Source: DASZGL01 sp035938875 (GTDB lineage Bacteria > Chloroflexota > Dormibacteria > Aeolococcales > Aeolococcaceae). Taken from it: a stretch of DNA of 29,519 nt. Position numbers and translations under genes: made by a program. This document shows, piece after piece, positions 15,230 to 23,457 of the stretch (its first letter is position 1; each line of letters opens with the position of its first letter). The notes below the pieces were generated by a model. That model did no database searches and was not told the origin of the DNA. It saw only the letters and a list, made by a program, of their open reading frames with translations. Location: contig DASZGL010000122.1 in assembly GCA_035938875.1 (NCBI GenBank), positions 1 through 29,519 of the forward strand, in the 5' to 3' direction.

Positions 15230-16243
15230 TCAGGACTTGGTTGCGTAGATCCAGTCGGAGATCTGCCGTCGGTGCCAGTCGGCGTCGCCGTACTGCAGCT
15301 CCAGCGCCTTGCCCCGCTTGAGCCACAGGTGAAGGTCGTGCTCCCAGGTGAAGCCGATGCCGCCGTGTAGCTGGAGGGCCTCGGTGTTGGCCTTGCGCTC
15401 TGCGTCCGTGGCGTAAGCCTTGGCGACCGAGGTGGCGATCGATGCGTCGGGGAGGTCGTTGGCAAGCGCGTAGGCCGCGTAGTACACGGCCGAGCGTGCC
15501 GACTCGACGACCAACAGAGTCTCGGCCAGCTTGTGCTGCACGGCCTGGAACGACCCCACCCGCCGGCCGAACTGCTCGCGCTGGCTGACGTAGGCCACCG
15601 TCATGTCGAGCAGCGCCCCGGCGACACCGACGAGCTCGGTCGCCGTCGCTGCGGCGGCGTGGTCGAACGCCCACTGGCGATGCTCGGCTGAGCTGCTCAT
15701 CCGCGTGTCGTCGCCGGTCTCGGCGGTCACCGAGAAGAGGCGCCGGGCGCCGTCGACGGAGCGTTGGGGAATCAGGGTCAGCCTCTCCTGGGTCAGCGCA
15801 TGCAGTTCGCCGTCCTGTTCGAGGATGACCAGGTCGGCGGTCGCGTCGGCGACGAAGGGGGATCCGTGCAACCCCACGGTGACCGTCGCCGCACCGCTGG
15901 CGAGGCGAGACAGCCATTCCTGCTTCTGCGCGGCGGTGCCGGCGCGCGCCAGCAGCGGTGCTCCGACGGCCGTGTGCTCGAGCAGCGCCTCCGGCAGCAG
16001 CGCACGCCCCGCCTCCTCGAGCAGCAGGACGAGGTCGACCTCGGTCATGCCGGAACCGCCGTGTTCCTCGGGGATGGTCAGTCCGGTGACGCCCAGCTCG
16101 ACGAGCTTCGCCCACCGTTGTGGAGAGCGGCCGGAGCTGTCGTCCCACATGGCGCGGACATGCTTCGGAGTGCATTCGCGCCGCAGCATCTCGCGGAAGG
16201 TGTCGCGGAGCAGGTATTGCTCGTCGGAGAAGTCGAAGTCCAC
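15230..16243 (-). CDS. Acyl-CoA dehydrogenase, small (non-catalytic-base) subunit type
   Basis: This is a 337-residue acyl-CoA dehydrogenase-fold protein, shorter than the usual 380-400. The N-terminal helical domain (DFDFSDEQYLLRDTFREML) and the C-terminal FAD region (REQFGRRVGSFQAVQHKLA, then LHGGIGFTWEHDLHLWLKR) are clear. The middle beta domain is reduced, and the usual Y-E-G-T base motif is absent because the protein ends soon after the last FAD contact. In Mycobacterium such short subunits pair with a longer partner as alpha2beta2 enzymes for steroid side-chain CoA esters (FadE26-FadE27, FadE28-FadE29). The adjacent long gene, 5 bp upstream, is the natural partner; the substrate is not deducible. 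The GTG start at 16243 gives the family-like N terminus. Confidence 0.88.
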   Translation of the reverse strand: MDFDFSDEQYLLRDTFREMLRRECTPKHVRAMWDDSSGRSPQRWAKLVELGVTGLTIPEEHGGSGMTEVDLVLLLEEAGRALLPEALLEHTAVGAPLLARAGTAAQKQEWLSRLASGAATVTVGLHGSPFVADATADLVILEQDGELHALTQERLTLIPQRSVDGARRLFSVTAETGDDTRMSSSAEHRQWAFDHAAAATATELVGVAGALLDMTVAYVSQREQFGRRVGSFQAVQHKLAETLLVVESARSAVYYAAYALANDLPDASIATSVAKAYATDAERKANTEALQLHGGIGFTWEHDLHLWLKRGKALELQYGDADWHRRQISDWIYATKS

Positions 16244-16248
16244 GGTGT

Positions 16249-17439
16249 CTACGACTCGCGCGGCAGCCCCAGGACACGCTGGGCGATGATGTTCTTCTGC
16301 ACCTCGGACGTGCCCGCATAGATCATGCTGGCCCGCGCGTAGAGGTACTCGTTGAACCATTCGCCGTCGCGCACCGCCTCCGGCGCACTCGGCGCAAGCT
16401 CACCCCTGGGCCCGAGCACGTCGACGGCAAGCTCCTCGATCCTCGTCTCCATCTCCGACCAGTAGAGCTTGGTCAGCGACGCCTCGGAACCGAGTTCGGC
16501 GCCCTTGCTCAACTGCGTCAGTGTGCGCTGGACGTTGAGCTCGAAGACGCGCGTGTCGATGTATGCCTGGGCGACGCGGCGGCGCACGTCGGGATCGTCG
16601 GCGGCGACGCCGTCATAGCGCGGCTGTCGCCGACTGAGGTCGATGACCTGGTCGAGGAGGCGGTTGAAGGCCGCCGGGCTGCCCAGCCCGGTGCCGCGCT
16701 CGAAGCCCAGCGTGGTCATGGCCACCCGCCATCCGTCGTTGACCTCGCCGACGACGTTGGATACGGGCACGTGCACGTCGGTGAAGAACACCTCCGCGAA
16801 ACGCTTTTCGCCGTTGATCTGCACCAGCGGCCGGACCTCGACACCCGCGGAGTGCATGTCGATGAGGATGAAGGTGATCCCCTTGTGCTTGGGCACCTCG
16901 GTGTCGGTGCGCACCAGGCAGAAGATCCAGTCGCCGAACCGTCCCAGCGAGGTCCAGATCTTCTGGCCATTGATGACGTAATCGTCTCCGTCGCGGACGC
17001 CACGGGTGCGCAGCGAGGCCAGGTCGCTGCCCGCGTCGGGCTCGCTGAATCCCTGGCACCAGATCTCGTCGCAGCGGAGGATCGGGGCCAGGTGCGCGGC
17101 CCGCTGCTCCTCGGTGCCGTAGACCATCAGGGTCGGGCCGAGCAGGCCGAGCCCGAGCCGGTTGATCCGCTCCGGGCCGTCGGCGCGGATGTACTCGTCG
17201 GTGAGGATCGCCTGCTGGGCGAGCGTCGCATCGCGGCCGCCGTACGTCTTCGGCCAGTGCACCGCGCCGAGTCCGGCCTCGAAGAGCGTCCGCTCCCACA
17301 CGCGGTACATCTCGAAGGAATCGCCGCCGTCCTCCCAGCGGTGCCGCCGCACCGCGGCGATCTGCTCGCGATGGTCGGCGAGCCAGCTGCGCACCTCGTC
17401 GCGGAAGGCCGCGTCCTCGGGGCTCAACTCAAAGTCCAC
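16249..17439 (-). CDS. Acyl-CoA dehydrogenase, large (catalytic) subunit type
   Basis: This 396-residue enzyme has the acyl-CoA dehydrogenase layout: N-terminal helices, WPKTYGGRDATLAQQ, the beta domain with QGFSEPDAGSDLASL and GQKIWTSLGRFGDW, and the C-terminal IYAGTSEVQKNIIAQRVLG. Medium-chain enzymes use E of Y-E-G-T as base; here it is Y-A-G-T. Instead E247 in TTLGFERGTG sits where isovaleryl-type and mycobacterial ChsE-type large subunits carry the catalytic glutamate. GTG 17439 is chosen because GGAGG lies 7 nt upstream. Electrons would go to ETF. It forms a probable heteromer with the small subunit encoded 5 bp downstream. It starts 43 bp after the glcF stop and may be co-transcribed with it. 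Confidence 0.9.
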   Translation of the reverse strand: MDFELSPEDAAFRDEVRSWLADHREQIAAVRRHRWEDGGDSFEMYRVWERTLFEAGLGAVHWPKTYGGRDATLAQQAILTDEYIRADGPERINRLGLGLLGPTLMVYGTEEQRAAHLAPILRCDEIWCQGFSEPDAGSDLASLRTRGVRDGDDYVINGQKIWTSLGRFGDWIFCLVRTDTEVPKHKGITFILIDMHSAGVEVRPLVQINGEKRFAEVFFTDVHVPVSNVVGEVNDGWRVAMTTLGFERGTGLGSPAAFNRLLDQVIDLSRRQPRYDGVAADDPDVRRRVAQAYIDTRVFELNVQRTLTQLSKGAELGSEASLTKLYWSEMETRIEELAVDVLGPRGELAPSAPEAVRDGEWFNEYLYARASMIYAGTSEVQKNIIAQRVLGLPRES

Positions 17440-17482
17440 GACGATTCCTCCCGGCGTGTCGCTGTCACTGTGCCCGGCGGGA

Positions 17483-18853
17483 TCATGGCATGTCGCCTCG
17501 GCGAGACGGGCGCCGGCGGTGCTCGAGGACGTCGAGCGGGTGGCGCCCTCGCAGCGAGGCGTCGACCAGCTGCACGGGGTGAAGCACGGGCATGCCGGCC
17601 CCGGCGGCCGAGAGCCACGCGCGGATCTGCAGCACGCATCCGGGATTGCCGGTGGCGACAACGTCCGCGCCGGTACCCCGAATGGCCTCCGCCTTGGCCC
17701 GACCCAGCTCGGCTGCGGTGAGCGGCTGCAGCAGGTTGTAGACGCCGGCGCTACCGCAGCAGACGTCGCCTTCGGGCACGTCGATGAGTGTGAGCTCGGG
17801 GATGCGCCGCAGGACCTCGCGCGGTTGCAGGCGGATGCCCTGGGCGTGAGCAAGATGGCAGGCGTCGTGGTAGGCCACGCGAAGTGGCAGCGGGTGAAGC
17901 GAGGGCTTGGTATCGGCCTGCAGCTCGGCGAGTAGTTCCATGACGTCGCGCACTAGCGGGGTGAATCGTGCCGCCCGGCGTGTCCATCCCCAGGATTCGG
18001 CGAGGAGGTCGTCGTACGCTTTCATCGCCGACCCGCAGCCCGCCGAGTTGACCACGAACCGGTCGACGTTGTCGCGCTCGATGAGCGCGAGCAGCGCCAG
18101 GGCCCGCTCTCGCGCGGCCGACTCGCGGCCGGCGTGAAGCTCGAGGGCACCGCAGCACCCCTGTCCCACGGGAACGACGACGTCGCATCCGTGCGCCGCC
18201 AGGACACGCGCCGTCGCCGCATTGACCTCGCTGAACATCGCACCCTGGACGCATCCCTCGAGCAGCACGACGCGTGCCCGACGCCGGCCCATCGCCGCCA
18301 CGTGGCGACGGGTGACCCTGCGCAGGGACGCGGCGGTCACCGGTGGGACGAGCCGTTGCACGGTGCGCAGAGACTCGGGAAGGTGCCTCTGCACAATCGG
18401 ACGTCGCAACTGTCGCTCCACACCGGCGGACCGATAGACCATCAGCGCATACGCCACGGCGCGAACGCGGCGTCGATGCGGGAGCACGGCGAACAGTGCG
18501 CTGCGCAGCAATCGCTGCCCAAGCGGGCGTCGCAGACGTCGCTCCACCTGCTGCCGGGTGCGCTCGATCAGCCGGTCAAAGCGCACCCCCGACGGACAGG
18601 CGGGCACGCAGGCCATGCAACCGAGGCACGCGTCCCAGTGCCCCGCCAGCTCTGGGCTAAGCGCCAGCTCACCGTGCAGCGCGGCGTCCATCAGATGGAT
18701 CCGGCCGCGGGGTGAGTCCGCCTCGTTGGCCCAGAGGCGATAGGTGGGACATGCGGGGAGGCAGAAGCCGCAGTGCACGCAGTCGGCGATGACCTCTGCC
18801 TCTGGAGGGCGCAGCGAGTCGAATGCCGGCGGAGGTGCGGTGCGGAGCGACAC
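17483..18853 (-). CDS. glcF: Glycolate oxidase iron-sulfur subunit GlcF
   Basis: This 456-residue electron-transfer subunit has two 4Fe-4S ferredoxin motifs, CVHCGFCLPACP (25-36) and CLGCMACVPACPSG (76-89). Two cysteine-rich CCG domains follow (EGCVQGAMF with GCCGALELH; DACHLAHAQG with DVCCGSAGVYN). This is the classical GlcF layout. Electrons from the flavin subunits would pass through the clusters to quinone at the membrane. The start is GTG 18853, 3 bp after the glcE stop (TGA CCG GTG), so the three subunits are read as one operon. Compared with GlcF of E. coli it has a longer basic linker between the Fe-S and CCG parts (about 95-200), rich in arginine. Confidence 0.93.
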   Translation of the reverse strand: MSLRTAPPPAFDSLRPPEAEVIADCVHCGFCLPACPTYRLWANEADSPRGRIHLMDAALHGELALSPELAGHWDACLGCMACVPACPSGVRFDRLIERTRQQVERRLRRPLGQRLLRSALFAVLPHRRRVRAVAYALMVYRSAGVERQLRRPIVQRHLPESLRTVQRLVPPVTAASLRRVTRRHVAAMGRRRARVVLLEGCVQGAMFSEVNAATARVLAAHGCDVVVPVGQGCCGALELHAGRESAARERALALLALIERDNVDRFVVNSAGCGSAMKAYDDLLAESWGWTRRAARFTPLVRDVMELLAELQADTKPSLHPLPLRVAYHDACHLAHAQGIRLQPREVLRRIPELTLIDVPEGDVCCGSAGVYNLLQPLTAAELGRAKAEAIRGTGADVVATGNPGCVLQIRAWLSAAGAGMPVLHPVQLVDASLRGRHPLDVLEHRRRPSRRGDMP

Positions 18854-18856
18854 CGG

Positions 18857-20089
18857 TCACACGCTCCCGAGATGGCGCCCGGGGCTCAGCGTCGCGGTCG
18901 GATCGAAGCGTGACGTGACCGCGCGCATCAGCTCGACGGCTGTCTCGTCGGCATCGCCGAAGGCCGCGTCGCCGATTGCCCCACCACCGCGATGGACGGT
19001 GAGGTGGCCGCCGACACCGGTCACCGCCGCGCGGAAGCGGATGACGACGTCGCTGTCGGTGGGGACGAGCGCCTGCGCTGTGCCGACGCACGGTCGGATC
19101 ACCGCGCTGGCGGCAAAGTCGGAGCAGATGTCGAGCAGCTGGCGTATACGCGAACGAGGAACTCCGACACCGACGATGGTGCCGTCGCCCTGCCAAGGCG
19201 CGTGTCGCATGCTCTTCTGCAACAGGCGCGCGTCGCTCTCATCGAGGACCCTGCCGCCGAGCTGCGCGGCGAGCGTCGCCGCTTGGGCATCGGCTGACTC
19301 CTCGGTGCCCTCGACGCGGACGGCGAGCAGGCCGTCGGGCCAGAGCACGTCGGCAGCGCCGATCACCACCGGAGCCGTGCGCAGGGCGTCTCCGAGTTCG
19401 GCAAGGCGCGTTGCCGAAACGTTCTCGGCGACGACGGTCCGTTCTGCCTGCGGGACAGGATGCAGTCGGAATGCCGCCTGGGTGATGACCGCGAGCGTCC
19501 CCAGCGAGCCGCAGAGCAGCCGGGCGATGTCGTAGCCGGCGACGTTCTTGACCACCTTGCCACCGCTGTGGGCGATGGTCCCATCGGCGAGAACGAAGCG
19601 GGCGCCAATCACCAGGTCTCGCGGCGTCCCGTAGCGCGTGCGCCGGCCACCGGCCGCGTTGCAGGCGAGCACGCCGCCGACGGTCTGCGGTCCCGGTGGG
19701 GGCGGGTCGAGCATCAGTTGTTGGCGGTGTCCGGCTGTTGCCAGTAGCCTGCGCTGGAGAGTCGCCAGTTGCATCCCGGCCTGCACCACGCAGATGAGGT
19801 CTGCGGGCTCGTGCTCGACAAGCGCGGTCAACCGCTCGGTGGACAGCACCACGTCGCAGCGACGCGGCGGCCGGCCCCAATCGAGCTTGGTGCCACCGCC
19901 GCGAACGACGACCGCAAGACCATCGCGTGTCGCCAGACGGAGCACGGCGGCAACGCCATCCTCGTCTTCCGGCGCCACGACAAGAGCCGGCTGAACGCCG
20001 GCGACAGCATCGGCCGCCGTGGCGTCGCGGACCCACTTCTCGCCGACGAGGTCGACGAACGCCGGCAGCGCCGCTTCTGTTGTCTTCAC
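18857..20089 (-). CDS. glcE: Glycolate oxidase FAD-binding subunit GlcE
   Basis: This 410-residue protein is an FAD-binding (PCMH-type) subunit. It has VVVRGGGTKLDWG for the pyrophosphate loop, QTVGGVLACNAAGGRRTRYG, and the long family motif GGKVVKNVAGYDIARLL followed by GSLGTLAVIT. GlcE forms the oxidase complex with GlcD and GlcF. The start is GTG 20089-20087, which overlaps the glcD stop in a GTGA quartet, a sign of translational coupling. The C-terminal SRFDPTATLSPGRHLG closely follows the family end motif (DP-x-x-x-L-x-P-G). The open frame continues upstream into glcD and is not real there. Confidence 0.92.
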   Translation of the reverse strand: MKTTEAALPAFVDLVGEKWVRDATAADAVAGVQPALVVAPEDEDGVAAVLRLATRDGLAVVVRGGGTKLDWGRPPRRCDVVLSTERLTALVEHEPADLICVVQAGMQLATLQRRLLATAGHRQQLMLDPPPPGPQTVGGVLACNAAGGRRTRYGTPRDLVIGARFVLADGTIAHSGGKVVKNVAGYDIARLLCGSLGTLAVITQAAFRLHPVPQAERTVVAENVSATRLAELGDALRTAPVVIGAADVLWPDGLLAVRVEGTEESADAQAATLAAQLGGRVLDESDARLLQKSMRHAPWQGDGTIVGVGVPRSRIRQLLDICSDFAASAVIRPCVGTAQALVPTDSDVVIRFRAAVTGVGGHLTVHRGGGAIGDAAFGDADETAVELMRAVTSRFDPTATLSPGRHLGSV

Positions 20090-21534
20090 ATCCGCTCGGC
20101 AAGCCCGGCCCGCTCCAGCGGATGCGCGCGGTAGACGCCGGGGACTTCGCCGCAGAGTCTCGGCGTCGGCAGCACCTTGCCGGGGTTGCACAGGCCGGAC
20201 GGATCGAAGGCCGCGCGCAGCCGCGCCATCACCTCGAGGGCGCCCTCGCTGAACATCTTGGGCATCTGGCACGCCTTGTCGACGCCGACGCCGTGCTCGC
20301 CGGTGATCGATCCACCGCTGGCCAGGCAGACATCGAGGATGCGGCCGGCCAGCTCGAGGGCGCGTGTTGACTCCCCCTGGATCGCGGCGTCGTAGAGCAC
20401 CAGGGGGTGCAGGTTTCCGTCGCCGGCGTGGAAGACGTTACCGACGCGCAGCCCGTATTCATTCTCGAGCAGCTGGATTCCGTCGAGGACATCTGCCAGT
20501 CGTGTTCGCGGGATGACGCCGTCCTGCACGTAGTAGCTGGGACTCACCCTGCCCATGGCGGCGAACGCCGAACGCCGGCCCCGCCACATCGCAGCTCGTT
20601 CGCTGCTGTCCTCGGTGCTGCGGATCTCGGTGGCGCCGCAGCCGCGGCAGATGCTGTCAACGGCGGCACCAACTGCGCCGGTCTCGAGCTGTGGGCCGTC
20701 GACCTCGACGAGCAGCAGAGCCTCGCAGTCGGGGTAGCCTGCGCCCACGGCTGCTTCGGCTGCTTCGCGGGTGAGCCGGTCCATCATCTCGACGGCGGCC
20801 GGGACGATGCCTGCGGCGATGATCTCTGACACTGCGCTTCCCGCCGCCGCCATCGAGTCGAAGGCAGCCAGCATGGTGAGCACCGCCTGCGGTCGGGGCA
20901 CGATGCGCAGCACCACCTCGGTGACGATGCCCAGGGTGCCCTCGCTGCCCACGATGGCGGCGCACAGGTCGAGACCGGGGGCATCGGGAGCCTTGCCGCC
21001 GATGCGCGCGATGCGACCGTCGGCGGTGACCAGCGTCACCCCGCACACGTGGTGCAATGTGAAGCCGTACTTCAGGCAGTGGGCGCCGCCGCTGTTCTCG
21101 GCGACGTTGCCACCGATGCTGCACACCGCCTGGCTCGAAGGGTCGGGTGCATAGAAGTACCCCCACGATGCCACGGCGTCGCTGACCGCCAGGTTGCTGA
21201 CTCCGGGCTGCACGGTGACACGTTCGGCGGCGATGTCGACGTCGAGGATGGTGCGCATGCGGGCCAGGCTGATGACGATTCCCTCGGCGACGGGCAGCGC
21301 GCCACCGCTCAGGCCGGTGCCGGCCCCGCGTGCGACGAAGGGCACACCGGCTCGGTGGCACGCCTGCACCACCGCGGCAACCTCCTCGGTCGACGAGGGC
21401 AGCACCACCGCTGCGGGGATGACCCGGTAGCCGGTGAGGCCATCGCACTCATAGGCGCGCAATGCCGCGGGCTCGGTGAGCACCGCGCCGGCGCCCACCG
21501 CAGCGATCAGCCGGTCGACGACTGCGCGTTCCAT
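20086..21534 (-). CDS. glcD: Glycolate oxidase subunit GlcD (FAD-linked 2-hydroxyacid oxidase)
   Basis: GlcD oxidises glycolate, or a related 2-hydroxyacid such as D-lactate, to the 2-oxoacid. At 482 residues it is of normal length. The FAD-binding part carries VPFVARGAGTGLSGGALP, SIGGNVAENSGGAHCLKYG and IVGSEGTLGIVTEV. The FAD-oxidase C domain carries VFHAGDGNLHPL, with the metal- and substrate-binding histidines, and GSITGEHGVGVDK. The end motif FDPSGLCNPGKVLP is complete. The start is ATG 21534, supported by a TACCAT hexamer 7 nt upstream that would give a leaderless mRNA. It leads the glcDEF run and is divergent from tryptophan 2,3-dioxygenase. No glcB, glcA or glcC is seen. Confidence 0.93.
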   Translation of the reverse strand: MERAVVDRLIAAVGAGAVLTEPAALRAYECDGLTGYRVIPAAVVLPSSTEEVAAVVQACHRAGVPFVARGAGTGLSGGALPVAEGIVISLARMRTILDVDIAAERVTVQPGVSNLAVSDAVASWGYFYAPDPSSQAVCSIGGNVAENSGGAHCLKYGFTLHHVCGVTLVTADGRIARIGGKAPDAPGLDLCAAIVGSEGTLGIVTEVVLRIVPRPQAVLTMLAAFDSMAAAGSAVSEIIAAGIVPAAVEMMDRLTREAAEAAVGAGYPDCEALLLVEVDGPQLETGAVGAAVDSICRGCGATEIRSTEDSSERAAMWRGRRSAFAAMGRVSPSYYVQDGVIPRTRLADVLDGIQLLENEYGLRVGNVFHAGDGNLHPLVLYDAAIQGESTRALELAGRILDVCLASGGSITGEHGVGVDKACQMPKMFSEGALEVMARLRAAFDPSGLCNPGKVLPTPRLCGEVPGVYRAHPLERAGLAERM

Positions 21535-21541
21535 GGCGGTG

Positions 21542-21547
21542 ATGGTA
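21542..21547 (-). promoter_or_regulatory. Possible -10 element for the glcD operon
   Basis: The minus strand reads TACCAT 7 nt before the glcD ATG. The divergent dioxygenase gene has the identical hexamer on the plus strand 38 bp away, so the two promoters would lie back to back in a 66-bp gap. No -35 box is convincing. Confidence 0.42.
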
Positions 21548-21585
21548 GAGGGGCTGCGGCGACAGCTTCACCGGGCCCCACGGGC

Positions 21586-21591
21586 TACCAT
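21586..21591 (+). promoter_or_regulatory. Possible -10 element for the tryptophan 2,3-dioxygenase gene
   Basis: TACCAT ends 9 nt before the ATG. It is the same hexamer as the glcD candidate on the other strand. The leader would be only about 2-3 nt long, and no Shine-Dalgarno is visible. Confidence 0.4.
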
Positions 21592-21600
21592 CCTGCGTTC

Positions 21601-22353
21601 ATGGACGGGGGCACCGACTACCAGCACTACCTGCTCATCGACGATCTCCTCCAACTGCAACGGCCGCTGACCCCCGGGGCGCCCGATGAGCTGCTCTTCA
21701 TCGTCGTCCACCAGGTGTACGAGCTCTGGTTCAAGGTCATCGTCAGCGAGCTGATCGGCGCCCGCGATGCGCTTCTCGGCGGGATCGCGCACGCGGCGCT
21801 GAAGCCGATGCGGCGCGTCGTCGCGATAGAGCACCTGCTCATCGAGCAGCTCGGCGTGCTCGAGACGATGGGACCCGAGGACTTCCTCACGTTCCGTGAT
21901 CCCCTGGCGCCGGCCTCGGGATTCCAGTCGACGCAGTTCCGCGCCATCGAGCGCATCTCCGGGGGCGTGGCTGGCGGTGGTGCTGACTCCGCGACCGCGG
22001 GAGGGGACCCTGGCGGGGCAACACTCTGGGATGCGTTCTGCGCCGCGGCTCGGGCACAGGGGCTGGACATGCCCGTCGGTGACAACGGCGCGGACGCGCG
22101 GCGCAACGCGCTCGTCACCCTGTACCGCGATCATCTCCACGATGCACAGCGCACCTGTCTGCACGCCGTCGCCGAGCTGCTCTGCGACCACGACGAGAGC
22201 GTTGCCATGTGGCGATTCCGGCACATGCTGATGGCCGCGCGGGCCATCGGCACACGTCCCGGGACGGGCGGCTCGCTGGGTGTCGCCTATCTGGAGACGA
22301 CCACCGACCGGCGTTTTTATGCCGAGCTCTGGGAGGTGCGCAACCACCTCTGA
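21601..22353 (+). CDS. kynA: Tryptophan 2,3-dioxygenase
   Basis: This haem enzyme opens the indole ring of L-tryptophan to N-formylkynurenine, the first step of the kynurenine pathway. The 250-residue protein begins with TDYQHYLLIDDLLQLQ and has the active-site helix FIVVHQVYELWFK (H37). R114 in SGFQSTQFRAIE would bind the substrate carboxylate. The axial haem ligand would be H208 in RFRHMLMAARAIGTRPGTGG, where TGG contacts the amino acid. A Gly/Ala-rich insert lies at 120-140, and overall it is slightly shorter than the 260-290 usual for bacteria. No kynurenine formamidase or kynureninase is adjacent; the aminotransferase at 219-1400 could act on kynurenine, but that is speculative. Confidence 0.93.
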   Translation: MDGGTDYQHYLLIDDLLQLQRPLTPGAPDELLFIVVHQVYELWFKVIVSELIGARDALLGGIAHAALKPMRRVVAIEHLLIEQLGVLETMGPEDFLTFRDPLAPASGFQSTQFRAIERISGGVAGGGADSATAGGDPGGATLWDAFCAAARAQGLDMPVGDNGADARRNALVTLYRDHLHDAQRTCLHAVAELLCDHDESVAMWRFRHMLMAARAIGTRPGTGGSLGVAYLETTTDRRFYAELWEVRNHL

Positions 22354-22391
22354 GGCCCGCTGTGGCGAGACCTGTGAGGCGGCCGCTGCGC

Positions 22392-22397
22392 TACCGT
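22392..22397 (+). promoter_or_regulatory. Possible -10 element for the LLM oxidoreductase gene
   Basis: TACCGT lies 34 nt before the ATG at 22432, a spacing that leaves a normal leader. That leader carries a good Shine-Dalgarno (GAGGAG about 9 nt before the ATG), unlike the leaderless candidates elsewhere in the window. Confidence 0.3.
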
Positions 22398-22431
22398 GGC
22401 GACCCGGCACCAGCCCCGAGGAGTTCGCCCG

Positions 22432-23457
22432 ATGAAGCTCGGCCTGTCGACGGGCTACTGGGGATCCGGTCCTCCCGCCGGAGTCGTCGAACAGCTCGCC
22501 GAAGCAGAGCGGCTGGGTTTCGACTCGCTGTGGACGGCGGAGTCCTACGGCTCCGATGCGCTCACCCCGCTGGCGTGGTGGGGCGCCGCGACCACCCGGC
22601 TACGCCTGGGGACCGGCATCATCCAGATGTCGGCGCGAACTCCGGCAGCGACGGCGATGGCCGCGCTGACCATGGATCACCTGAGCGGTGGTCGTTTCAT
22701 CCTGGGGATGGGGGTGAGCGGACCGCAGGTCGTCGAGGGATGGTACGGGCAGGAGTTCGGCAAGCCCTTGTCGCGAACGCGGGAGTACGTCGCCATTGTT
22801 CGTGCCATCCTTGCCCGAAACGGTCCGGTGGAGTTCAGCGGCGAGTACTACTCGCTGCCGTACCGGGGAGGCACCGGGCTGGGCAAGGCGTTGAAGTCGA
22901 CGGTGCATCCACTGCGCGCCGATCTGCCCATCGTTCTCGCCGCCGAAGGGCCCAAGAACGTCGCCCTTGCGGCGGAGCTTTGCGACGGCTGGATCTCCTT
23001 CTTCTACGCACCACGGCACGACGCCGTCTACCGCACATCGCTCGCCGAGGGATTCGCCCGTCAGGGCGCGCGTCGCGGCGCCGGTGACTTCGAGATCTTC
23101 GGACTGGTGCCGATCATCGTCGGCGATAATGTCGACTCGTGCGCCGACGCGGTGCGTCCGTTCCTGGCGCTGTACATGGGCGGGATGGGCGCTCGGGACA
23201 GGAATTTCCACTTCGATGTGTTCGCCCGGATGGGCTACGAGGAGACGGCGACCACGGTGCAGGACCTCTATCTCGCCGGGCGAAAGGCCGAGGCCGCCGC
23301 GGCGATTCCCACGAGGCTGGTTGAGGAGATCGCCCTGGTCGGCCCCATCGCCAAGCTCCGCGAGGAGATCGGGATGTGGAAGGGCTCTTTGCTCACCACG
23401 GTGCTGGTCACCGGTCCTTCCGAAGTGATGCGCATCGCAGCCGAGCTGGTGCTGTAG
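22432..23457 (+). CDS. LLM class F420-dependent oxidoreductase (Rv3520c-like)
   Basis: This 341-residue TIM-barrel protein belongs to the luciferase-like monooxygenase superfamily. Long stretches recall mycobacterial Rv3520c: MKLGLSTGYWG at the start, SDALTPLAWWGA, MDHLSGGRFILGMGVSGPQV, EGWYGQEFGKPLSRTREY, LAAEGPKNVALAAELCDGW and FLALYMGGMGA. Such proteins are annotated as coenzyme-F420-dependent oxidoreductases; cofactor and substrate here are inferred from that similarity. A GAGGAG ribosome-binding site precedes ATG 22432. The stop shares one base with the GTG of the PAP2-like gene, so both are co-translated. If F420 is truly used, the organism should have fbi genes elsewhere. Confidence 0.9.
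   Translation: MKLGLSTGYWGSGPPAGVVEQLAEAERLGFDSLWTAESYGSDALTPLAWWGAATTRLRLGTGIIQMSARTPAATAMAALTMDHLSGGRFILGMGVSGPQVVEGWYGQEFGKPLSRTREYVAIVRAILARNGPVEFSGEYYSLPYRGGTGLGKALKSTVHPLRADLPIVLAAEGPKNVALAAELCDGWISFFYAPRHDAVYRTSLAEGFARQGARRGAGDFEIFGLVPIIVGDNVDSCADAVRPFLALYMGGMGARDRNFHFDVFARMGYEETATTVQDLYLAGRKAEAAAAIPTRLVEEIALVGPIAKLREEIGMWKGSLLTTVLVTGPSEVMRIAAELVL

Noticed and set aside
13905..16319. Single 804-codon frame suggesting a fusion to NDH-2
   Set aside because: The upstream half is a shadow of the small acyl-CoA dehydrogenase subunit; the FAD motif begins right after ATG 15227.
16120..17721. 533-codon open frame on the plus strand opposite the large acyl-CoA dehydrogenase subunit
   Set aside because: It is a codon-position shadow of the dehydrogenase genes, with no domain and no ribosome-binding site.
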